Source: Pseudoduganella ginsengisoli (lineage in GTDB: Bacteria > Pseudomonadota > Gammaproteobacteria > Burkholderiales > Burkholderiaceae_D). Taken from it: a stretch of 64,000 bases of DNA. The position numbers and the translations under genes are program-made. Each line of letters opens with the position of its first letter. The stretch's first letter is position 1. The stretch spans positions 124,001 to 188,000 of the forward strand of contig NZ_WNLA01000010.1 in the NCBI RefSeq assembly GCF_009720865.1. Direction: 5' to 3'. The notes beneath the pieces are model-generated. The model worked only from the letters and a program-made list of their open reading frames with translations. It did no database searches and had not been told where the DNA came from. Of the stretch, positions 54,735 through 63,304 are shown piece after piece.

Positions 54735-56369
54735 ATGGCCGCGTTGACATTGAAGCGCCTGGCGCTGGCCGCCGCCGCATTGTCGGCATTTGCCGCTTGC
54801 AGCCCCGCAGCATGGGCCGACGTCGTCATCCCCGCGCCGGCGGCAGCGGCCCAAACCACGGCATACAACCTCGATGCGGACGTCAAGCGCGTATTGAAAA
54901 CGTTTGACGTGCCGGGCATCGCCATTGCGATTGTCAAGGATGGCAAAGTCGTTGCGGCGCAGGGCTACGGCGTACGCAAGCTGGGCGATCCCACTCCGGT
55001 GACGGGCAAGACGCTGTTTGAAATCGCGTCCAACTCCAAGGCGTTTACTGCGGCTGCATTGGCCATGCTGGTCGATGAGGGCAAGCTGAAATGGGACGAC
55101 CCCGTCACGAAGCATGTGCCCTGGTTCCAGATGAACGACCCTTACGTGACGGGCGCCATGACCGTGCGCGACTTGCTGACGCACCGCAGCGGCCTGGGAC
55201 TGGGCGCGGGTGACTTGATGTGGTGGCCGACCACGACGTTCACCAGCGATGAAATCATCGAGGGCCTGCGCCATATTAAGCTGGCCACCAGCTTCCGCGA
55301 CCGCTATGCGTACGACAACCTGCTGTACATTGTGGCGGGCAAGATCATTGCGGAAAAGGCCGGCAAGCCCTGGGGCGAGGCGATGCGCGACCGTATCCTG
55401 GCGCCGCTGGGCATGATGGGCACCACCACCAGCGTTGCCGCCATGTTGCAGGCGCCGGATTATTCCGCGCCGCACAGTAAGATCGGCGAAAAAACTTACG
55501 TCGTCAAACCCATGCCGGTGGAAAACGCCGTTGGCGCAGTCGGCATCAATACCAATGCGGAAGACTTTGCGCACTGGATGATGATGCTGCTCAATGGCGG
55601 CAAGATAGCCGACAGTAAAACAGCGGACGGCAAGCAGCTGCTCAGCGCCAGGCAGGTGGCGGAAATGTGGACGCTGCAAACGCCGATGAAAGTGCCGGAG
55701 CCGAAAGGCAAACTGGCGGACACCAAGCCGAATTTCTATGGCTATGGCCTGGGCTTCCAGTTGCGCGACTACCGTGGCCGCAAGCTGGCTACGCATGGCG
55801 GCGCGCTGCAGGGCTTTTATTCGCGCGTGGTCATGGTGCCGGATGAAAACCTGGGTATCGCGATTTTCACGAATGCGGAAAACAGTGGTTCGATGAACGC
55901 GCTGCAATGGCGTTTGCTTGACCATTACTTCGGTGCGCCGCAGCGCGACTGGATCGGCATCATTGCGGAAGACGAGGAAGCGCGCCACAAGGAAGAAGTG
56001 GCGAAAGTCGCGAAGGCTTCGTCTGCCCGTGCAGTGAAGTCGTCGCCGTCACTGCCGCTTGCATCGTACGAAGGGGAGTACCGCGATACGTGGTATGGGC
56101 TGGTGTCGATCAAGCGGGAAGGCAAGAAGCAAGTGATGCGCTTTGCGAAAACGCCAGACCTGGTGGGTGACCTGGAACACTTCCAGCACGACACGTTCAT
56201 TGTGCGCTGGCGCCAGCGTAACTTTGGCGCGGATGCATATGTGACGTTTGCCCTGAACCCGGATGGCAGTATCGAACGCATGAAAATGGCGCCGGTGTCC
56301 AGCGAGACGGATTTCAGCTACGACTTCCAGGACTTGAACTTTGTGCCGGTGAAAGAAGAAAAGCGCTGA
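54735..56369 (+). CDS. Exported serine hydrolase of the beta-lactamase/PBP fold with DUF3471 C-terminus
   Basis: The protein has 544 residues from the ATG at 54735, one base after the M1 stop. A signal peptide has a possible lipobox-like ALSAFAAC region (Cys20), so it may be a lipoprotein. The PF00144-type catalytic motifs are SNSK (Ser99, Lys102), the YxN-type YDN and HGG in ATHGGALQGF. The C-terminal 100 residues resemble DUF3471, which is common in secreted esterases and D-aminopeptidases of this fold. The pairing with an M1 peptidase suggests a peptide-scavenging role, which is an inference. Confidence 0.9.
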   Translation: MAALTLKRLALAAAALSAFAACSPAAWADVVIPAPAAAAQTTAYNLDADVKRVLKTFDVPGIAIAIVKDGKVVAAQGYGVRKLGDPTPVTGKTLFEIASNSKAFTAAALAMLVDEGKLKWDDPVTKHVPWFQMNDPYVTGAMTVRDLLTHRSGLGLGAGDLMWWPTTTFTSDEIIEGLRHIKLATSFRDRYAYDNLLYIVAGKIIAEKAGKPWGEAMRDRILAPLGMMGTTTSVAAMLQAPDYSAPHSKIGEKTYVVKPMPVENAVGAVGINTNAEDFAHWMMMLLNGGKIADSKTADGKQLLSARQVAEMWTLQTPMKVPEPKGKLADTKPNFYGYGLGFQLRDYRGRKLATHGGALQGFYSRVVMVPDENLGIAIFTNAENSGSMNALQWRLLDHYFGAPQRDWIGIIAEDEEARHKEEVAKVAKASSARAVKSSPSLPLASYEGEYRDTWYGLVSIKREGKKQVMRFAKTPDLVGDLEHFQHDTFIVRWRQRNFGADAYVTFALNPDGSIERMKMAPVSSETDFSYDFQDLNFVPVKEEKR

Positions 56370-57209
56370 TCAGGGTACTTTCAGTTCAAACACGCGCCGT
56401 TTCTTTGCCGCAATCTCCGCCATCCCCCGCTGGAATGCAGGGATGGTGTTGAACAGCGCATCGAAGCTGCCATCCTTTTGCGCGATCCTCAAGCCGCGTT
56501 CGATGCGCTTGGCCAGTTCCGGGCGCGTGCGGCTGACGAAGAAGTAATACGGCACGCGGTAATGCAGGAAGATGGTGGATTCCACCTCAAACCCGTCATC
56601 CGCGTGCTGCTGCAATTCCGACCACGCTTCCTGCGTGCCGCGCGGCATGTAGTCAAAGCGGCCCACGCGCAGCATGGGGAACAGGTATTCGTAGCCGATC
56701 GACGTCACGACGGGCAAGCCATTGGCGCGCAATATGTCCGTTGACGGCCAATTGACGCCGGCGCCGGCCTTCAGCCTGCGCAATTGTTCCAGGCTGTGGA
56801 TGCCGGCGAAGCGCGCCGCGTCGCCGCGGCGGATCAAGAACACCCGGTAGTCGTTCAACTCCTGCAGCAGCGATATGCGGATCGGCAGCAAGTCCGTTTC
56901 GCGCTGGCGGTTGGTGCCATCCCACATCACGTCAATCACGCCGCCATGCTTGATTTCCAGCGCCTGGCGGGGGCTGGTCAATTCGCGGTCGTAGTGAACG
57001 ATTTCAAAGGGACCATCGGTGGCTGCGGTTTTTTCCAGCGCCAGTTGCAGCAGGCGGGGGAAGTAGCTGGCGTGCTCGCGCGCGCTGGGATGCAGCATCG
57101 GCAGCACGATGCGCAAGGCCGTGTCTTGCGGGCGCGCCTGCGCCGCGCCGGGCAGCCCGGTACAGGCAAGCAGCAAGGCAGAGACAATGGCGCGGCGGAC
57201 AGCGTGCAT
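56370..57209 (-). CDS. Periplasmic substrate-binding-like protein
   Basis: The protein has 279 residues from the ATG at 57209, with a signal peptide ending at about AQA-RP. The fold reads as a type II periplasmic binding protein: an extended N-terminal block (ALRIVLPML), a central VMWDGTNRQRETDLLPI and a C-terminal FDALFNTIPAFQRG. No transporter gene is next to it, so it may be a signalling or orphan binding protein. It is directly adjacent to the previous gene, with stop codons meeting at a TGATCA palindrome. The ribosome site for the chosen ATG is weak. Confidence 0.75.
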   Translation of the reverse strand: MHAVRRAIVSALLLACTGLPGAAQARPQDTALRIVLPMLHPSAREHASYFPRLLQLALEKTAATDGPFEIVHYDRELTSPRQALEIKHGGVIDVMWDGTNRQRETDLLPIRISLLQELNDYRVFLIRRGDAARFAGIHSLEQLRRLKAGAGVNWPSTDILRANGLPVVTSIGYEYLFPMLRVGRFDYMPRGTQEAWSELQQHADDGFEVESTIFLHYRVPYYFFVSRTRPELAKRIERGLRIAQKDGSFDALFNTIPAFQRGMAEIAAKKRRVFELKVP

Positions 57210-57342
57210 GCGAAGGCAGTTGAAATCGAACTGCGCCAACGTTAGCAGGGTTTGACGCAGCCGTCCAATATGCTGGGCGCGTAGGGGGGCTACGGGGGCG
57301 CCGAGCCGGGCTGCTGGCTGCTGCAAGTGTGACGGCCAGGCA

Positions 57343-58938
57343 TTATGCGGCCAGGCGCCGCAGGCTATTGTTCTGCGCCCCTTCAACGCGGAATACGGAC
57401 ACGGCGCGGGCCAGCTGTCCCGCCTGTTCATCGAGGCTGGCTGCTGCCGCTGCCGCCTGTTCCACCAGCGCCGCATTTTGCTGCGTGCCCTGGTCCATGT
57501 CGGCCACGGCGCGGTTGACCTGCGCAATGCCGGACGTCTGGCCATGGCTGGCGTCGGCAATTTCACCCATGATGCCGGCCACGCGCTGCACGGAACCGAT
57601 GATTTCCGCCATGGTTTGCCCGGCTTCCGCCACCAGCTTGTTGCCCAGTTCGACCTGTTGCACGGAATTGTCGATCAAGCCTTTGATTTCCTTGGCCGCG
57701 CTGGCCGAACGCTGCGCCAGCGAGCGCACTTCCGTTGCCACGACGGCAAAGCCGCGGCCCTGTTCACCGGCGCGTGCTGCTTCCACGGCGGCATTGAGCG
57801 CCAGGATATTGGTCTGGAATGCGATGCCATCGATGATGCCGATGATGTCGACAATCTTGCGGGCCGACGTGCTGATGTCGCCCATGGTGGCGCCCACTTT
57901 CGCGACCGATTCACCGCCGCGCGTGGCCACGTCCGTGGTCGATGCAGCCAGGGTGCTGGCCTGGCGCGCGTGCTCCGCGTTGCGCTGTACGGCCGTGGCA
58001 AACTCGCCCATGCTCGATGCCGTTTGCGCCAGGCTCGATGCCTGCGATTCCGTGCGCGACGACAGGTTCAAATTGCCCGCCGCGATGTCGCGCGTGGCCG
58101 CCTGCATCAGGCCGACATTGGCGCTGACGTCGCCCACCACGGCGCGCAACGTTACATTCATTTGCTGCAAGGCGCGCAGCATCTGGCCCATATCATCGGC
58201 GCGCGACGTGTCGATCGATGCCGTCAAATCGCCGCCCGCCAAGGTGCGGGCCACATCCAGTGCGCGGCTCAGCGGGCCCGCCACCGCCATGTGGAAAGCG
58301 TAGGCTTGCAGCGCTGTAAACAGCAAGCCGACAAACGCCAGCCAGCCCATCCAGCTGGCAGCGGAACCTTGCAGGTTGGTGACGCCGATCGTGCCCATCG
58401 TAATGAACATGCCGCTGAACGCCACCAGGCCAATCGTGATACGGGCTTTGACGGTCAACGTGCGCAAGCTTTGCAGCGCGCCGATAAATCCCGTGCGGGC
58501 CGCGCGGCCCTGCTTGATGACGACGCCGGCGCCGGAAGCGACGCTGCGGTATAGCTGTTCGGCTTCCGCGATTTGTTCGCGCGTGGCTTTGGTGCGCACG
58601 GACATATAGCCAACAATGCGGCCATGGTCCATCACGGGCGTGATGTTGGCCTGCACCCAGTAAAAGTCGCCATTCTTGCGGCGGTTTTTCAAGATGCCGC
58701 TCCATGGCAAACCTTGGTGCAAGGTGGCCCACAAGTCGGCAAAGACAGCTTGCGGCATGTCCGTATGGCGCTCGATATTGTGTGCGGCGCCCAGCAATTC
58801 ATGTTCCGCATATCCGCTGACTTCCACGAAGTACGGGTTCACAAACGTAATTTTGCCCTTCAAGTCTGTCTTGGAGACGATGGGACGGCCATCTTCCAGG
58901 TGGTATTCAGTCGCAGAAACAGCCAGATTGTGTCGCAT
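57343..58938 (-). CDS. aer: Aer-like PAS chemoreceptor for aerotaxis
   Basis: The protein has 531 residues from the ATG at 58938 behind CGGAG. The PAS domain at residues about 1-120 matches the FAD-binding domain of E. coli Aer (ITFVNPYFVEVSGY, PWSGILKNRRKNGDFYWV). A cytosolic linker, membrane-anchoring helices (about 170-215) and HAMP follow. The methyl-accepting domain has the signalling tip IIDGIAFQTNILALNAAVEA. Aer senses oxygen through the redox state of FAD and feeds CheA. The CheR/CheB pair 27 kb upstream could in principle adapt it, but Aer is usually methylation-independent. Confidence 0.92.
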   Translation of the reverse strand: MRHNLAVSATEYHLEDGRPIVSKTDLKGKITFVNPYFVEVSGYAEHELLGAAHNIERHTDMPQAVFADLWATLHQGLPWSGILKNRRKNGDFYWVQANITPVMDHGRIVGYMSVRTKATREQIAEAEQLYRSVASGAGVVIKQGRAARTGFIGALQSLRTLTVKARITIGLVAFSGMFITMGTIGVTNLQGSAASWMGWLAFVGLLFTALQAYAFHMAVAGPLSRALDVARTLAGGDLTASIDTSRADDMGQMLRALQQMNVTLRAVVGDVSANVGLMQAATRDIAAGNLNLSSRTESQASSLAQTASSMGEFATAVQRNAEHARQASTLAASTTDVATRGGESVAKVGATMGDISTSARKIVDIIGIIDGIAFQTNILALNAAVEAARAGEQGRGFAVVATEVRSLAQRSASAAKEIKGLIDNSVQQVELGNKLVAEAGQTMAEIIGSVQRVAGIMGEIADASHGQTSGIAQVNRAVADMDQGTQQNAALVEQAAAAAASLDEQAGQLARAVSVFRVEGAQNNSLRRLAA

Positions 58939-59021
58939 CGATCACTCCGAACAGTCAAAGGTGACAAAAAATTATGCGCACGAGCGTGCGTAATTTTTCA
59001 TTGTAGAAAGGATTGAATCTG

Positions 59022-59047
59022 AAAAAAAAGTCTAATCATGACTTTTT
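59022..59047 (-). terminator. Intrinsic terminator after the exported methyltransferase gene
   Basis: On the minus strand AAAAAGTC and GACTTTTT form an 8-bp stem around ATGATTA and are followed by four further T residues; only two pairs are G-C. It lies 90 bp after the methyltransferase stop and before the aer gene on the same strand. Confidence 0.5.
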
Positions 59048-59136
59048 GTGACCGGCTGTGCGAAAAAGCTACAAACCGGGATGGGCGCGGGGCGAACGCC
59101 CGCGCCGGAGGTGGTAGTGCTGCTTGCGTTATCCGC

Positions 59137-59943
59137 TTATTGCGGTTTCACGAACTTCAGCGTCATGCGGTCGCTTTCGCCGATCGCCTGGTATTTCGCA
59201 TGATCCTTGTCCTTGTTGGCATAGGTCGGCGGCAGCGCCCACACGCCGCCTTCATGGTCGGCATTGTCTTTCGGGTTGGCGTTGATCTCCGATTTGGCCA
59301 CCAGCTTGAAGCCGGCGCGTTCCGCCATCTTGATCACGTACGCTTCGTGCACGTAACCGGTGGACGCCTTCGCATCCTGCGTCATGGATGCCGGCAAACG
59401 GTGTTCTTCCACACCGAAAATGCCGCCTGGTTTCAGCGTGTCGTAAATGCTGGCGAACAGCGCTTTCATGCTGTCGTCGCCATTGCCGATCCAGTTGTGG
59501 ATATTGCGGAACGTGAGCACCATGTCCGCGCTGCCTTTCGGCGCATAGGTGAATACGTTGTTCGACGGTTCGAACGCGCCCAGCTGGACCTTGGCGGTGC
59601 CGGGATTGGCGTTGAGTTTTTCCTGGAACTTGGCAGCGGATTTGCGGATGTTTTCATTGGCGGAAGCAGGCGACGCGCCGGCTGCAATCAGCTTGCCATT
59701 GTCGCGCAGGTAAGGGCCCAGTACTTCCGTGTACCAGCCGCCGCCCGGCGACAGTTCCACCACCGTCATATTGGGTTTGATACCGAAGAACGTCAGCGTT
59801 TCGTATGGATGGCGGTAGACGTCGCGCGCCACGTTGGCTGGCGTGCGGGCCGGGCTGGCAAGGGCGGCTTTCAGGGCGTCGTCCGCCAGGGCCGGACCAG
59901 CCATGCCGCAGGCCAGCGCCGCAGCCAGGAACAATCTCTTCAT
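59137..59943 (-). CDS. Exported class I SAM methyltransferase-fold protein
   Basis: The protein has 268 residues from the ATG at 59943, which follows AAAGGAGG. It starts with a clear signal peptide (MKRLFLAAALACGMAGPALA), then a Rossmann-type methyltransferase fold with motif I-like VVELSPGGGWYTEVLGPYL and DMVLTFRNIHNW. The motif I is ELSPGGG rather than the usual ExGxGxG. A methyltransferase outside the cytosol would lack SAM, so the real activity or location is open. It matches a known but poorly studied group of exported methyltransferase-like proteins. It is divergent from the TldD operon. Confidence 0.85.
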   Translation of the reverse strand: MKRLFLAAALACGMAGPALADDALKAALASPARTPANVARDVYRHPYETLTFFGIKPNMTVVELSPGGGWYTEVLGPYLRDNGKLIAAGASPASANENIRKSAAKFQEKLNANPGTAKVQLGAFEPSNNVFTYAPKGSADMVLTFRNIHNWIGNGDDSMKALFASIYDTLKPGGIFGVEEHRLPASMTQDAKASTGYVHEAYVIKMAERAGFKLVAKSEINANPKDNADHEGGVWALPPTYANKDKDHAKYQAIGESDRMTLKFVKPQ

Positions 59944-60284
59944 TCGAATCCTCCTTTGTTGGGCGACCGCACCGGTCGCGTGCGCCGATAATGGTGTAAC
60001 CGACAACAGTGGTCAAGCGGATTCTGAAAGTGTCCGCACCACGTGTCGGGCGGACAGTTCGCGGACACTGGCCGGACATTTTTTATATGGCGTCTGTATT
60101 GAATTGGCCAATTTAATAAACTTGCCACGTGCGTCTGCTACGCGTGTGTAACGTTATGTTTCTCTTACGGGGGCTGCCGCCCAATGGCATAAAACCTGCA
60201 TTAAGCTGTGCGGCAATTTGCGGGCTACCCGACTCCCGCCAAAGCGCCACAAAAATTCGAAGTAAACCTTTGGAGACCAATTGA
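59944..60284. other. 341-bp divergent intergenic region with TGTCCG motifs
   Basis: No gene is seen. The region separates the exported methyltransferase (minus) from tldD (plus). It holds several copies of TGTCCG/CGGACA (see next entry) and AT-rich stretches around 60080-60125 that could be promoters for either direction. Confidence 0.6.
60029..60078. promoter_or_regulatory. Array of TGTCCG/CGGACA half-sites
   Basis: AGTGTCCGC (60029-60037) and GCGGACACT (60061-60069) are perfect inverted repeats. Further CGGACA copies lie at 60051-60056 and 60073-60078. Four half-sites in 50 bp in the divergent gap suggest a regulator binding site. The protein that binds is not known. Confidence 0.55.
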
Positions 60285-61922
60285 ATGGAACGACGTGCAT
60301 TCCTCAACATCAGTGGCCTGGCGCTTGGCACCATGCTGCTGCCGCCATTTGGCAGGGCCATCGCAGCCGAAGAGCTGATGAAGCCCGCTGATGTGAAGTA
60401 CAAAAAAATGCTGGCCGATACCGCGATGACGGCCGCCACGCAGGCTGGCGCTTCGTACTGCGACGTGCGCATAGGCCGCTACCTGAACCAGTTCCTCACC
60501 ACGCGCGATTTAAATCTCGAAAATATCACCAACACGGAGTCAAGCGGTGCCGGCGTGCGCGTTATTGCCAATGGCGCTTATGGCTTTGCCGCCACCAGCG
60601 ACATGTCGCCGGACGGCGTGGCGGGCGCTGCGCGGCAGGCCGTCATGATTGCCAAAGCCAATGCGCGCCTGCAAACGGAACCGGTACGCCTGGCGCCCGT
60701 CAAAGGCGTAGGCGAAGTATCGTGGGCCACGCCGATCAAGAAAGACTGGCGCACGGTGCCGATCAAGGAAAAGGCGGACTTGCTGATCGCAGGGAACAAG
60801 GCGGGCCTCGATGGCGGCGCCAGCTTCATGCAATCGCTGCTGTTCCAGGTCAACCAGCAAAAATTCTTCGCGTCGACGGACGGCTCGTACATCGACCAGG
60901 ACTTGCACCGCCTGTGGGTGCCATTCTTCGCCACGGCGGTGGACAAGAAAACCGGCAAGTTCCGCTCCCGCTCCGGCCTGTCGACGCCCGTCGGCATGGG
61001 CTATGAATACCTGGACGCCCGCAAGGAAGACAAATTCAAGGCTGCCGGCGGCGTCACGACCTTGTACCGCAATTCGTACGACCTGGTGGAAGATGCCCGC
61101 GCGGCAGGCCAGCAGGCAAAAGCCAAGCTGACGGCGAAGTCCGTCGAGCCAGGCAAGTATGACCTGGTGCTGAGCCCTGAACACTTGTGGCTGACCATCC
61201 ACGAATCCGTTGGCCACCCGACGGAACTGGACCGCGTGCTGGGCTATGAAGCCAACTACGCGGGCACCAGCTTTGCCACCTTGGACAAGTGGGAAACCAG
61301 GAAATTCAAATACGGCTCGGAGCTGGTCAATATCGTGGCCGACAAGACCACGCCGGGTTCGCTGGGCGCTGTCGGCTATGACGATGAAGGCGTGCGCTGC
61401 AAATCGTGGGACATCATCAAGGACGGCATCCTCGTCAATTACCAGGCCACCCGCGACCAGGCGCACATCATCGGCGAAAAAGAATCGCATGGCTGCTCGT
61501 ATGCGGACAACTGGTCCAGCGTGCAATTCCAGCGCATGCCGAACGTGTCGCTGAAAGCCGGCAGCAAGCGCCTGACGCCGGATGAAATGATCAAGGACGT
61601 CAAGAAAGGCATTTATATCGTGGGTGACGGCTCGTTCTCCATCGACCAGCAGCGCTACAACTTCCAGTTTGGCGGCCAGCTGTTCTATGAGATCAAGGAT
61701 GGCAAGATCACGCAGCCGCTGGAAGACGTGGCGTACCAGTCCAATACGCAGGAATTCTGGAATGCCTGCTCCGCGCTGTGCGATGAGCGCGACTGGCGCA
61801 TGGGTGGTTCGTTCTTTGACGGTAAAGGCCAGCCGCCGCAAGTGTCGATCGTGTCGCACGGTTCGTCGACCGCGCGCTTCAACGGCATCAATGTCATCAA
61901 CACAGCCCGCAAAATCGGCTAA
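60285..61922 (+). CDS. tldD: Tat-exported TldD-family metalloprotease (first copy)
   Basis: The protein has 545 residues from the ATG at 60285 (GGAG upstream). The N-terminus MERRAFLNISGLALGTMLL looks like a Tat signal (RRxFL) ending at about IAA-EE. The TldD zinc motif HExxxH is HESVGH at residues 306-311, with further conserved GCSYADN and GDGSFSIDQQRYNFQFGG. TldD/TldE heterodimers are usually cytosolic proteases that trim unfolded peptides such as microcin B17 precursor and CcdA. An exported copy points to a different substrate. It heads an operon with a TldE-like gene and a second TldD. Confidence 0.9.
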   Translation: MERRAFLNISGLALGTMLLPPFGRAIAAEELMKPADVKYKKMLADTAMTAATQAGASYCDVRIGRYLNQFLTTRDLNLENITNTESSGAGVRVIANGAYGFAATSDMSPDGVAGAARQAVMIAKANARLQTEPVRLAPVKGVGEVSWATPIKKDWRTVPIKEKADLLIAGNKAGLDGGASFMQSLLFQVNQQKFFASTDGSYIDQDLHRLWVPFFATAVDKKTGKFRSRSGLSTPVGMGYEYLDARKEDKFKAAGGVTTLYRNSYDLVEDARAAGQQAKAKLTAKSVEPGKYDLVLSPEHLWLTIHESVGHPTELDRVLGYEANYAGTSFATLDKWETRKFKYGSELVNIVADKTTPGSLGAVGYDDEGVRCKSWDIIKDGILVNYQATRDQAHIIGEKESHGCSYADNWSSVQFQRMPNVSLKAGSKRLTPDEMIKDVKKGIYIVGDGSFSIDQQRYNFQFGGQLFYEIKDGKITQPLEDVAYQSNTQEFWNACSALCDERDWRMGGSFFDGKGQPPQVSIVSHGSSTARFNGINVINTARKIG

Positions 61923-61933
61923 GGACTGGACCC

Positions 61934-63271
61934 ATGAAAATTCTGACGCAAGAAGAAACCAAACGCATTTGCGACAAGGTAATGTCGCTGACTAAAGCCG
62001 ACGAGTGCGAAGTGAAGTTGACGGGCAACCGGACGGGCAATATCCGCTACGCGCGCAATGCTGTGTCGACGGCTGGCCTGGTGGAGGATACGCAACTGGC
62101 CGTGTCAGTCGCCTTTGGCAAGAAGCAGGGCACTGCCACCATCAATGAATTCGACGACAAGTCGCTGGAGCGCGTGGTGCGCCGCGCGGAAGACCTGGCG
62201 CGCCTGGCGCCGGACAATCCGGAATTCGTATCGACGCCGGACAAGCAAACGTACAAGCCTTCGAATACGTTCAGCAAGAGCACGGCCGACATCGACCCCG
62301 ACTTCCGCGCGCAAGTGGCGGCATACAGCATTGAAAACAGCCGCAAGAACAAGCTGGTGGCGGCAGGCTTCTTCACGGACAGCACGGCATTTGAAACTGT
62401 CGCGAATTCCAAAGGCATCTTTGGCCACCAGGCGGAAACGGGCCTGTCCTTCACGTGCACGGTGCGCACGGAAGATGGCCGTGGTTCGGGCTGGGTACGG
62501 CGCGACGCGGGCGACGCCAATAAGTTCGATGCGCGTGAAGCGTCGGATGTGGCGATAGAAAAGGCGCTGCGTTCCGCTGACGCGAAAGCGCTGGAACCAG
62601 GCCGCTACACGGTGATCCTGGAGCCGGCAGCCACGTCGGATTTGCTGGCGTATATGTTCCAGGGCTTCAGCGCCCGTTCGGCTGACGAAGGCCGCAGCTT
62701 CCTGGCCAAGAAAGGCGGGGGCAACCGCCTCGGTGAGAAACTGTTCGATGAACAGGTCAACATCTGGGCTGACCCGTGGGACAAGGATATCGCCGTCACG
62801 CCATGGGACAACGGCAGCCTGTTGGCGCGTGAGCGTATGGACGTGATCAAGAACGGTAAAGTGGCCAACCTGGATTACTCGCGCTTCTGGGCGCAAAAAC
62901 AGGGCAAGCGCGCCGTCGGCACGCCGGGCAATTTCATCATGGCCGGCACCAACAAGACGACGGCGGAATTGATTGCCAACACCAAGAAGGGCGTACTGGT
63001 GACCCGCACCTGGTATATCCGCATGGTCGATCCGCAATCCGTGCTGCTGACGGGCCTGACGCGCGACGGCACGTTTTATATCGAGAACGGCAAGATCAAG
63101 CATCCGATCAAGAACTTCCGCTTCAATGAAAGCCCCGTGACGATGCTGAACAATATCGAGGAAATCGGCCGTCCGGAAATCCTCGGCGGCGATGAATCGC
63201 CATACAAGTTGCTGATTCCTGCCATGAAGGTACGGGATTTCAACTTTACGTCGCTGTCGGACGCGGTATAA
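61934..63271 (+). CDS. PmbA/TldE-like partner protein
   Basis: The 445-residue protein belongs to the TldD/PmbA superfamily (YARNAVSTAGLVEDTQLAVSV; YTVILEPAATSDLLAYMFQG) but lacks HExxxH, as expected for TldE, the non-catalytic half. It begins MKILTQEETKRICDK with no signal peptide. If it partners the Tat-tagged TldD proteins, it may be carried across as a folded hitchhiker; Tat can export such complexes. It starts 11 bp after the first tldD and ends 33 bp before the second. Confidence 0.88.
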   Translation: MKILTQEETKRICDKVMSLTKADECEVKLTGNRTGNIRYARNAVSTAGLVEDTQLAVSVAFGKKQGTATINEFDDKSLERVVRRAEDLARLAPDNPEFVSTPDKQTYKPSNTFSKSTADIDPDFRAQVAAYSIENSRKNKLVAAGFFTDSTAFETVANSKGIFGHQAETGLSFTCTVRTEDGRGSGWVRRDAGDANKFDAREASDVAIEKALRSADAKALEPGRYTVILEPAATSDLLAYMFQGFSARSADEGRSFLAKKGGGNRLGEKLFDEQVNIWADPWDKDIAVTPWDNGSLLARERMDVIKNGKVANLDYSRFWAQKQGKRAVGTPGNFIMAGTNKTTAELIANTKKGVLVTRTWYIRMVDPQSVLLTGLTRDGTFYIENGKIKHPIKNFRFNESPVTMLNNIEEIGRPEILGGDESPYKLLIPAMKVRDFNFTSLSDAV

Positions 63272-63304
63272 GCAGGCAGTATCAACAATGAACTGGAGTA
63301 AATA

